Origin: Thermoplasmata archaeon | GTDB lineage: Archaea > Thermoplasmatota > E2 > DHVEG-1 > B8-G13 | DNA length: 10,353 bases | NCBI GenBank assembly: GCA_021162485.1 | Contig: JAGGYP010000079.1 | Span: 1 to 10,353, forward strand | Direction: 5' to 3' | In this document: positions 1 through 6,047 of the stretch, piece after piece | Position numbering within the stretch: the stretch's first letter is position 1 | Layout of the letters: each line of letters begins with the position of its first letter | Program-made: the position numbers and the translations under genes | The notes under the pieces: model-generated | Told to the model about the DNA's origin: nothing | What the model saw: only the letters and a program-made list of their open reading frames with translations | The model's database searches: none

Positions 1-1066
1 AATAATCTCAGATCAGCTTAACACAAACCTATTTTATGGGGAACTAATAGTAGCAATTATCATTTTTCTGATATTCTTGATCATAGGTTGGATTGTTTAT
101 TTTATTTTTAACAAATATCTAACAAAACTTGCAGAGAAAACAAAAACAAAGTTAGATGATATGATCCTAGAGAACATTAGAACACCAATCTATGTAGTCG
201 TAGTGTTACTGGGTGCTTACTATGGTTCTAAAGCCTTTAGCGCATTGGGCACCTACTCAGATTTGTTAGCTAAAATTTTTCTAGTAGCCGAAATACTGGT
301 GATAACATTCATAGTCACAAGGATCATAAATATTCTCATAAGCTGGTATAGTGAGAGAGAGGTCAGGGATAGAAAAAAAATAAGTGAGCATTTGTTATTT
401 GTTTTTAAAAAGATTATACATGCGTTTATCTACATATGCGCTTTCCTTGTTATACTCTCTGTTTTTAAAATAGATCTCTCTGGTGTGGTCGTAGGCTTGG
501 GTGTTGGTGGTATAGCTGTAGCTCTCGCTCTGCAAAACATACTGAGCGATGTTTTTAGTGCGTTCTCAATCTATTTCGACAGACCTTTTGAGATAGGAGA
601 TTTTATTGTCATTGGTGAATACATGGGAACAGTGAAGAAGATAGGTATTAAATCAACAAGGATACAGCTTTTGCAGGGCGAGGAACTGATAGTATCAAAT
701 AGACAGCTTACAAACACTAGTGTGAGAAACTTCAAACGGATGAAAAAAAGAAGAATAGTTTTCACCATCGGTGTAACCTATGATACATCTGTGGACAAGC
801 TCAAGAAAATACCAGAGATTATTAAAAGCATAATAGACCCAGAAAAGTTGTCAAATGTTGATAGACTGGAACGAGTTCATTTCAAAGAATTTGGAGATTT
901 CAGCCTCAACTTCGAAATTGTATATTATACAAAAACATCGGATTATATAAAATATATGGATACACAGCAGGCTATAAACTTTGCAATAAAAGAAGCTTTT
1001 GAAAAAGAAGGCATAGAAATGGCATTCCCAACACAAACCATATATCTCAACAAAGTTTCAACATAA
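1..1066 (+). CDS. MscS-family mechanosensitive ion channel, 5' end missing
   Basis: This encodes a small-conductance mechanosensitive channel of the MscS type, a membrane protein that opens under tension to release solutes in osmotic downshock. The frame is open to the window edge, so the true start is upstream; 354 residues are visible. The TTG at 77 is inside a membrane helix (visible residues about 15-36) and is not a credible start. Further hydrophobic helices lie at about 61-78, 90-116 and 138-156. The pore-lining helix at about 161-192 is rich in Gly and Ala (GVVVGLGVGGIAVALALQN), as in MscS TM3. It is followed by the family's beta domain, with DRPFEIGDFI, a G-V-K-K-I-G-I-K-S-T-R-I strand and VSNRQLTNTSVRNF. 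A mixed alpha/beta C-terminal domain follows. The stop codon lies inside the 3' end of the convergent ksgA (9-base overlap). The family call is firm; ion selectivity and gating cannot be read from sequence. Confidence 0.93.
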   Translation, partial: IISDQLNTNLFYGELIVAIIIFLIFLIIGWIVYFIFNKYLTKLAEKTKTKLDDMILENIRTPIYVVVVLLGAYYGSKAFSALGTYSDLLAKIFLVAEILVITFIVTRIINILISWYSEREVRDRKKISEHLLFVFKKIIHAFIYICAFLVILSVFKIDLSGVVVGLGVGGIAVALALQNILSDVFSAFSIYFDRPFEIGDFIVIGEYMGTVKKIGIKSTRIQLLQGEELIVSNRQLTNTSVRNFKRMKKRRIVFTIGVTYDTSVDKLKKIPEIIKSIIDPEKLSNVDRLERVHFKEFGDFSLNFEIVYYTKTSDYIKYMDTQQAINFAIKEAFEKEGIEMAFPTQTIYLNKVST

Positions 1067-1828
1067 ACTATTATATAATTTATTCGCTATCTCTCCTATT
1101 TGTTCTGGTGATAAAGAATCAACCCTTCTATCCAGATATGGAATGTTAGTGATCAAATTTTTATCGTAGAAACTGCTCAGAACATTCCCTATTTTTTTTC
1201 TTCTATGCATGAATAAAATCTTTGTCACATTTTCAAACAATTTCTCATCATGTAATTTAAATGGCTTTTTTGTTCTTGGAACTAGTTTAACTATGCAACA
1301 GTCTACCTTTGGCCTAGGATAAAATTTTCCTCTTGAAACTGTTTCAAGTATTTCACATTTTGATTTATAATATACTGCTACTGATAATCGGGAATATTTT
1401 TTGCTACCTGGTTTTGCAATCATTCTCTCCGCAAATTCTTTCTGATACATAAGAATAGCTAGGTTAAATTTTTGTTCTAATAGTTTAAAAGTGATTTCAG
1501 ATGAGATATTAAAAGGTAGGTTTGAAACAATTTTATTAAACCTTGGAAGGTTTTTAAAATCTAGTTTTAGAATATCTGCATGTATTAGTATAACATTTTT
1601 TGGCAGCCTGTTTTTAAGTAGTTTTATAAATCTTTCATCGATTTCGACAGCTACTACCTTTTTTGCTTTTTCTGCTAGTAATGTAGTGAGTATTCCGTTG
1701 CCTGGTCCTATTTCTAATACGGTATCTTTGTTTGATAAATCTGCGTATTCAACCTCTCTTCTAGCAATGTTTAAATCCTTGAGAAGATGTTGTCCTTTTT
1801 TCTTATACAGTCTCATCATTTTTTTCAA
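1058..1828 (-). CDS. ksgA: 16S rRNA (adenine-N6,N6) dimethyltransferase KsgA/Dim1
   Basis: This enzyme uses S-adenosylmethionine to dimethylate two adjacent adenines in the 3' terminal helix of small-subunit rRNA, a late ribosome-assembly step. At 256 residues it has normal family length. Visible motifs are GQHLL near the N-terminus (12-16), the SAM-binding loop LEIGPGNG (38-45), VAVEID (59-64, ribose-binding acidic residue), the catalytic NLPF (103-106) and the conserved FYPRPKVDC (169-177). It is the last gene of the minus-strand operon. The start is uncertain. TTG at 1828 overlaps the upstream DUF655 stop as TTGA, which favours coupled translation; ATGs at 1819 and 1816 also leave enough sequence before the GQHLL motif. 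No good Shine-Dalgarno is visible for any of them. The gene ends inside the convergent mscS 3' end. Confidence 0.95.
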   Translation of the reverse strand: MKKMMRLYKKKGQHLLKDLNIARREVEYADLSNKDTVLEIGPGNGILTTLLAEKAKKVVAVEIDERFIKLLKNRLPKNVILIHADILKLDFKNLPRFNKIVSNLPFNISSEITFKLLEQKFNLAILMYQKEFAERMIAKPGSKKYSRLSVAVYYKSKCEILETVSRGKFYPRPKVDCCIVKLVPRTKKPFKLHDEKLFENVTKILFMHRRKKIGNVLSSFYDKNLITNIPYLDRRVDSLSPEQIGEIANKLYNSLC

Positions 1829-2400
1829 TAATGGTGATGTGTTTTTGGCACAGGTGGTCTTGTGAACAATCTATATTTTTGATTTGGATCCATTAGTTCT
1901 AGTTCAATTCTTTTTGCTATGAGTTTGTCAGGTGCCCGCAGAAACTCTATTCGTTCATCCATGTCTTTGAAACTTTCGAAAGGTTTTTTCCTTCTCTCGT
2001 TGATTATTTCCAGCATGGTTTTTTTACCAAGACCTGGAAGCAGTTCTAGCGAGTGAAATCTTGTGGTTATCGCTGGTGCTTCGTTGAAAAATTTTACAAA
2101 TCTATCCTCATTTTTTCGAACAATATCTAGTATTATATATGGTAGCTCACCATGTGCCGTAGGTGTTAAATCCTCATAGTTTACTCTGCCTTTTATCTTA
2201 GCGATTTTTTTCCTTTTCTCCGCATCTTTTCCAACATATAATCTTTCACCAATGTTTATTGTCACACCTGGTTTAGGAACAAGTTCTAGGAGTGTAAATT
2301 GATTCTCACCTATACCATAAACTACAGGTTTTCTCTTATAAGGTGGTAGATCGGGTCTTCCTTCTGGAAGGTAGTCTAAAACATAAACATAATCTTCCAA
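1825..2400 (-). CDS. DUF655 family protein, helix-hairpin-helix nucleic-acid-binding
   Basis: This is a 191-residue protein of the archaeal DUF655 family, whose molecular function is not established to my knowledge. The N-terminal half (about 4-75) is beta-rich and resembles a small OB/S1-like barrel: VYVLDYLPEGRPD opens it, and YGIGENQFTLLEL and a GERLYVGKD strand follow. The C-terminal half has a helix-hairpin-helix motif (LELLPGLGKKTMLEIINERR, 118-137), a backbone-binding DNA/RNA element. The tail is Pro/His rich (PPVPKTHHHY). The start is TTG at 2400, chosen because GAGGTG lies 5 bases upstream (2406-2411) and no ATG fits the family start. The gene follows rpoF with 11 bases between and overlaps the start of ksgA by 4 bases. 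Its placement between a polymerase subunit and an rRNA methylase suggests an RNA-related role; that is inference only. Confidence 0.88.
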   Translation of the reverse strand: MEDYVYVLDYLPEGRPDLPPYKRKPVVYGIGENQFTLLELVPKPGVTINIGERLYVGKDAEKRKKIAKIKGRVNYEDLTPTAHGELPYIILDIVRKNEDRFVKFFNEAPAITTRFHSLELLPGLGKKTMLEIINERRKKPFESFKDMDERIEFLRAPDKLIAKRIELELMDPNQKYRLFTRPPVPKTHHHY

Positions 2401-2405
2401 AAAGA

Positions 2406-2411
2406 CACCTC
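2406..2411 (-). promoter_or_regulatory. Ribosome binding site for DUF655 TTG start
   Basis: On the minus strand GAGGTG sits just behind the rpoF stop codon and 5 bases before the TTG at 2400. It matches the archaeal anti-Shine-Dalgarno sequence and decides the unusual start codon. Confidence 0.75.
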
Positions 2412-2744
2412 TTATTCTTCAATATAATATTTCCCAACTATTTCCAATATCTTTTTCACATCGTTTTCATCCAATAGTATCCTTTCCTTGGCAAATATTA
2501 GTTTTATATCATCCTCATGCGTGGGTAGAAGATCAGCTATCTTATATACATGTTTTTCCTCTATTTTCTCAATTTGAGAGAGTTCTTTTATCAGCTCTTT
2601 TGTTTTTGAAACAGGGAGTTTAGCAAATTTTTGCGCATGTTCCAAGGCTATTTTTTGCTCATACAGCATTTCTTCTCTTTCATTTTGCGCTTTTTGCAGC
2701 ATGTTTTTAACCTCAGCTAAAGAGACAAACCTTTCCTCTGTCAT
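2412..2744 (-). CDS. rpoF: DNA-directed RNA polymerase subunit Rpo4 (RpoF, Rpb4-like)
   Basis: This is the small stalk subunit of archaeal RNA polymerase, which pairs with Rpo7 (RpoE) to help open-complex formation, processivity and RNA binding. The 110-residue length is typical. The diagnostic run is at about 67-88: the K-I-A-D-L-L-P-T-H-E-D-D-I-K-L-I-F-A-K-E pattern. It is followed by helical ILLDENDVKKILEIVGKY, and the earlier ALEHAQKFAKL helix (33-43) is also family-like. It begins with ATG, preceded by AAGGAG at 2755-2760 (10 bases upstream), which lies in the last codons of rpl21e; the intergenic gap is 3 bases. The partner gene rpoE is not in this window. The order L21e - rpoF - DUF655 is a recurrent archaeal arrangement, which supports the call. 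Confidence 0.94.
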   Translation of the reverse strand: MTEERFVSLAEVKNMLQKAQNEREEMLYEQKIALEHAQKFAKLPVSKTKELIKELSQIEKIEEKHVYKIADLLPTHEDDIKLIFAKERILLDENDVKKILEIVGKYYIEE

Positions 2745-2747
2745 ATT

Positions 2748-3038
2748 CTATATTCTCCTTAAATGCTCGGGTCTAACAATAATTGTTTTATGTTTTTTAC
2801 CATCTTTTATGCCTACCAAATAAGCTTCTCCTTGTTTGCCTTCTATCTCACCAATGTATCCTTGAAACCTTGGATGTGGCATGCCTTTATGGGTAGAAGG
2901 GTCTATGTCTATGCCAACTTTTTCCCCTGTCTGGAACTCTTGCAGAGATCTGGTTATGGAAGAACTTCTTATATCTACCATTCTCTTTCTCAGCTTATGT
3001 CTGCTTTTACTTCTCAACCCTTTTGATCTCCTTACCAT
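2748..3038 (-). CDS. rpl21e: 50S ribosomal protein L21e
   Basis: This is a large-subunit ribosomal protein shared by archaea and eukaryotes. From ATG at 3038 it is 96 residues, the family's usual size. The N-terminus is very basic (MVRRSKGLRSKSRHKLRKR). The core shows the family signature IDPSTHKGMPHPRFQGYIGE, then GKQGEAYLVGI and a final RPEHL. A GTG at 3050 would add four residues and has its own weaker GAGGT upstream. I prefer the ATG because AAGGTGA at 3047-3053 lies 8 bases before it and the resulting N-terminus matches the family. The gene starts 4 bases after the pus10 stop and ends 3 bases before rpoF, so it is almost certainly co-transcribed and translationally coupled. Confidence 0.95.
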   Translation of the reverse strand: MVRRSKGLRSKSRHKLRKRMVDIRSSSITRSLQEFQTGEKVGIDIDPSTHKGMPHPRFQGYIGEIEGKQGEAYLVGIKDGKKHKTIIVRPEHLRRI

Positions 3039-3042
3039 ATTT

Positions 3043-4269
3043 TTATTCACCTTTTACCTCTACCACATCAAGTTTTTCAACCCTGCAGTTTATACCAAGT
3101 ATTTCGCTTAGGCTTGGTTTTGTTCTACCCTGATCGCCAGATATCAACTCCTTTATATATGTTCCTGCTTCCGCAGTTATTATCAACGTTGCCTTGTTAT
3201 CTTCTACTGTTTCTAACTTGCATTCTATTATTTTTCTTTCTCTTTCTAAATCTGCTCTTCTATGCAGCACCCTTAATGGTGTTGCCTGCTTAATTATTTT
3301 ACCCTGTAATAGTTGTGTAGCTTCTTTAAGTTTTTCTTTGTCAAACGATTTATCGCCAATAATTGATACTTTATAAGTCTTTAGATGTTTTGCTTTTTTC
3401 AACTCAACCACTTTGTCTTTATCAACATAAGATAAACCTCTCACCTCAACTTTTCCTCTTGCGAAATTATTAATTTCTTTCTCCAATCTCTTAAGATCAA
3501 CATTTCTCTTTTTTGGATTCTTTATTTCCAAAACAAAAGGTCTCCCATCACCAAGCATCAGAGCATCTATATCTTCTCTACCACTACCATGAAATGCCTC
3601 ACCACTTGCATCAAAAACCTCTAACGCTTTCTTCGCTATAAGCTCCTCAACACTAGTCTCATACATCTTACCAGTATAACCACATCTTCTACAACCCCTC
3701 CCTCTGCAAACTCTACACGGCCATTTTGTCTGTGGTATCCCCCTTTCAAATTTTAGGTACCGTCCATAAATATAAACAGATCTAACCTGGAAAGAAACAT
3801 GATAAAATCTGGTGTCAACAACTATTGTAACATCTGGGTTTTTTATAGATATTTTTTTATCAAGTCTTTCACTGATTCTCCTGGCAATTTCTCTATTAAT
3901 TTCTAGTTTTATCGATTCTGAAAACCTTGCATCTGATATCTCCTGTTGCACAAGTTTTTCTCTCTCCAGGATTTCATCGTCAACTATTGAACCCACTAGA
4001 AATGTTTCAAACTCATACTCCTTTATTTTTTCAATTGCAATATCTGCAAGATAATCAAAATCTTTACAAATCCCCTCGCATAGCCAACATTTCTCCTCAG
4101 AAGTTTTTTTCAAAAGTATTTTTTCTCTTATTTCTCTTCCAATTTGTTTTCTACTTTTTTTTGGATACAATCTCGCAAACAATCTACCTAGACAACTATC
4201 ACATAGACTATATTTTTTCAATACTTTTTGAACACTGGCTAACAATGTTTCATCGATTGCAGCTGCCAT
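3043..4269 (-). CDS. pus10: tRNA pseudouridine synthase Pus10 (positions 54/55)
   Basis: Archaeal Pus10 makes pseudouridine 55, and often 54, in the T-loop of tRNA. The protein is 408 residues. It has an N-terminal zinc-binding/THUMP-like region with paired cysteines C23/C26 and C61/C64. The hallmark YLKFERGIPQTKWPC follows (171-185), then a second cysteine cluster C185, C188, C193, C196. The catalytic segment is FHGSGREDIDALMLG (227-240) with the motif's aspartate, followed by GRPFVLEI. Near the C-terminus is AGTYIKELISGDQGRTKPSL (368-387), strongly conserved in the family. One oddity is Leu237, where I recall an Arg in the EDxDxR motif of relatives. The ATG start at 4269 has GGAGTT 8 bases upstream (GGAG at 4278-4281). 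It is the first gene of the operon and reads away from the divergent secreted-protein gene at 4383. Confidence 0.95.
   Translation of the reverse strand: MAAAIDETLLASVQKVLKKYSLCDSCLGRLFARLYPKKSRKQIGREIREKILLKKTSEEKCWLCEGICKDFDYLADIAIEKIKEYEFETFLVGSIVDDEILEREKLVQQEISDARFSESIKLEINREIARRISERLDKKISIKNPDVTIVVDTRFYHVSFQVRSVYIYGRYLKFERGIPQTKWPCRVCRGRGCRRCGYTGKMYETSVEELIAKKALEVFDASGEAFHGSGREDIDALMLGDGRPFVLEIKNPKKRNVDLKRLEKEINNFARGKVEVRGLSYVDKDKVVELKKAKHLKTYKVSIIGDKSFDKEKLKEATQLLQGKIIKQATPLRVLHRRADLERERKIIECKLETVEDNKATLIITAEAGTYIKELISGDQGRTKPSLSEILGINCRVEKLDVVEVKGE
3047..3053 (-). promoter_or_regulatory. Ribosome binding site deciding the L21e start
   Basis: Minus-strand AAGGTGA, complementary to the archaeal 16S rRNA tail, is 8 bases before the ATG at 3038. 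It overlaps the pus10 stop region and the competing GTG codon, which argues that the GTG is not the main start. Confidence 0.6.
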
Positions 4270-4382
4270 ATTTCCAACTCCATAATAGAGAATACCTTAA
4301 AAAGACTATGTCTGATAACCATCCTGCACTTTGAGATAAGTTTAAATAAGGGACATTTTTTACTCTTTTAGAGGAGTGAAAA
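4270..4382. promoter_or_regulatory. Divergent promoter region between pus10 and secreted-protein gene
   Basis: This 113-base AT-rich spacer separates the leftward operon from the rightward secretome genes. On the plus strand a TATA-like TTTAAATA (4341-4348) with a purine-rich GAGATAAG just before it fits an archaeal TATA/BRE pair. Initiation near 4370 is expected, giving a short leader carrying GAGGAGTGA (4371-4379) before the ATG. For the minus strand the same TTTAAA core, read in reverse, would give a leader of roughly 50 bases; a T-rich TTTTTAAGG around 4296-4304 is an alternative but sits very close to the start. The plus assignment is reasonable; the minus one is weak. Confidence 0.5.
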
Positions 4383-5879
4383 ATGCAACGGAGATACATT
4401 GGTATATTAATTATTATACCGATTTTACTAGGAGTCTTCTATATGCTGCCAAGTAATGTAAACGCGCAGAATTCCCCTTACATATTGCATGATGGAATTG
4501 TTATACAAAGTAACGATGATTTTACATCCGCGAACGGTGTGATTGGTGGTAATGGCACAGTTGATGATCCATATATTATAGAAGGCTGGGAGATAGAATT
4601 TAATGAGACCTCTCTTTCAAACATATACATATTAAACACTACTGCTTATCTAAAAATAAGAAATTGTAAACTAAAGAACGTGGAATTCCTTGGTTTTAAT
4701 GTAGTTATTATTTCACTTCTAAATGTTGAGAATGTAGTGTTAGAGAATATAATACCTTCGGATTCCTCTTCTATCTTTCATATCATGTGCATGGAGGTGA
4801 ATAATTGTAATTTTACGCATATTAGTAACATCGATTCAATCTATTTTTTAAATTCAACCTCTAACTCTATCACCTACTCTACATTTGGTGGTGCATCTGG
4901 AAGTTTTGCTATAGAATTTGACAACACATCTACAAATAACTTACTGCACCATAACAATTTTCTCGGTTCTTTCAACTTATCTGGTATACCGGAAACAACC
5001 CTGTTAAGTAGTGGAAATATTTGGGATGATGGATCAGAAGGCAATTATTGGAGTGATTATACCGGTGAGGATAAAGATCACGATGGAATATACGACAGCC
5101 CTTTTAAAGTACCTCTAACAGAAGATTATGATAGATATCCTCTGGTAGATCCTGTACAAAATGCTGGTTTTCTCCAAGAAAATGAAAATAATCCTCTAAC
5201 TCCTTTTTTTCCAAAACCCCACGAGCCCTTCAAGCCTATAGTTAATGAGGAAGTTCATTTTTACGGTAGTGCATATGGTGGTGAGCCCCCATATGCATGG
5301 TATTGGGAATTTGGAGATGGAAGCATAAGCTATGAGCAAAACCCAACACATATCTATACCAAAGAGGGAAAATATATTGTGAACTTTACTGTTACCGATG
5401 CCACGCAAAAGTCTGTAAAAAAATCTCTTAATATTGTTGTTACTTCAGAAAGCTCGAAAAATTTTAAACCCATAATTAAAATCACTAAACCAGCTAAAGA
5501 CGAAGTAGTAAGTGGCAAAGTCAATATAACAGGCACAGCCTCTGATCCTGATGGTATTATAAGCAGTATTCAAGTACAAATAAGTGGGAGTGATGAATGG
5601 CACGATGCAAACATTATCCGTAATATCCATAACTATACAACTGGAAATGTAACATGGTACTATATATGGGATTCCTCAAATGTGATACCAGGAGAGATAA
5701 CTATTCGTGCCAAGGCAATTGATTTTGATGGATTAGAATCAGATAGAGCAAGTGTCACTGTTACGGTTGAGAAAACATCATCTGGTGGCGGTGGTGGAAC
5801 ACCAGGTTTTGAAATGATTTTGATTGTTGTAGCAGTTTTGTTGGTTTCAATGCTTTTTAAAAGAAGAAAAAAGCCTTGA
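4383..5879 (+). CDS. Secreted NosD-like/PKD/Ig-like surface protein with PGF-CTERM
   Basis: This is a 498-residue exported protein. Its signal peptide is residues 1 to about 29 (basic MQRR, hydrophobic core, NVNA before the likely cut). Residues 35-255 form a right-handed beta-helix of the NosD/CASH type. It opens with the frequent archaeal IGGNGTVDDPYIIEGWEI pattern and ends with GNIWDDGSEGNYWSDYTGED, then DKDHDGIYD, a DxDxDG-like probable calcium loop. A PKD domain follows (about 285-354, WYWEFGDGS core). Next is a bacterial Ig-like domain (about 363-462, with GTASDPDGIISSI). After a Gly linker come TPGF (473-476), a hydrophobic helix and RRKKP, the archaeosortase PGF-CTERM arrangement. I count 11 N-glycosylation sequons. 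The protein is probably surface-attached and glycosylated. Ligand and function are unknown; no catalytic residues are recognised. Its own promoter and GAGGAGTGA ribosome binding site lie upstream. Confidence 0.88.
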   Translation: MQRRYIGILIIIPILLGVFYMLPSNVNAQNSPYILHDGIVIQSNDDFTSANGVIGGNGTVDDPYIIEGWEIEFNETSLSNIYILNTTAYLKIRNCKLKNVEFLGFNVVIISLLNVENVVLENIIPSDSSSIFHIMCMEVNNCNFTHISNIDSIYFLNSTSNSITYSTFGGASGSFAIEFDNTSTNNLLHHNNFLGSFNLSGIPETTLLSSGNIWDDGSEGNYWSDYTGEDKDHDGIYDSPFKVPLTEDYDRYPLVDPVQNAGFLQENENNPLTPFFPKPHEPFKPIVNEEVHFYGSAYGGEPPYAWYWEFGDGSISYEQNPTHIYTKEGKYIVNFTVTDATQKSVKKSLNIVVTSESSKNFKPIIKITKPAKDEVVSGKVNITGTASDPDGIISSIQVQISGSDEWHDANIIRNIHNYTTGNVTWYYIWDSSNVIPGEITIRAKAIDFDGLESDRASVTVTVEKTSSGGGGGTPGFEMILIVVAVLLVSMLFKRRKKP

Positions 5880-6047
5880 GCAAATATAGTGGTCTATAAA
5901 ACAGGGTTGCAACATTTTAAAAATTTGTTTACATAAAATTGGTGAGCAAAACGTTTTTTAAACCAATGTCTCTTTGGTATGATATCCCAAAAAACTTTAT
6001 ATACAACATTTTTATATAATATATAACAAAAGATTAGGGGGAGAAAA
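5880..6047 (+). promoter_or_regulatory. Intergenic region with promoter of the 1348-residue protein gene
   Basis: The 168-base gap is very AT-rich. The best TATA box is CTTTATATA at 5995-6003, which places initiation near 6025 and leaves a leader of about 20 bases. A second AT tract (6009-6026) would place initiation on top of the ribosome binding site and is less likely. AGGGGGAGA (6036-6044) just before the ATG at 6048 is a strong Shine-Dalgarno. A T-run at 5954-5959 may help end transcription of the preceding gene, but this is too weak to call a terminator. Nothing else is seen. Confidence 0.55.

Noticed and set aside
77..79. TTG as the start of the mechanosensitive channel gene
   Set aside because: The frame is open back to the window edge and encodes the first half of a membrane helix, so the codon is internal and the real start is outside the window.
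1491..1865. Plus-strand open frame of 124 codons opposite ksgA
   Set aside because: It lies antisense to a firmly identified gene; the Ser/Phe/Leu-rich product is typical of a reverse-frame translation.
3927..4334. Plus-strand open frame of 135 codons opposite pus10
   Set aside because: It is a shadow of pus10 with a low-complexity Phe/Leu-rich translation and no ribosome binding site or recognisable domain.
4336..4350. Short direct repeat ATAAG-N5-ATAAG upstream of the NosD-like gene as an operator
   Set aside because: Five-base repeats flanking a TATA box are expected by chance in such AT-rich sequence; no second site supports a regulator.
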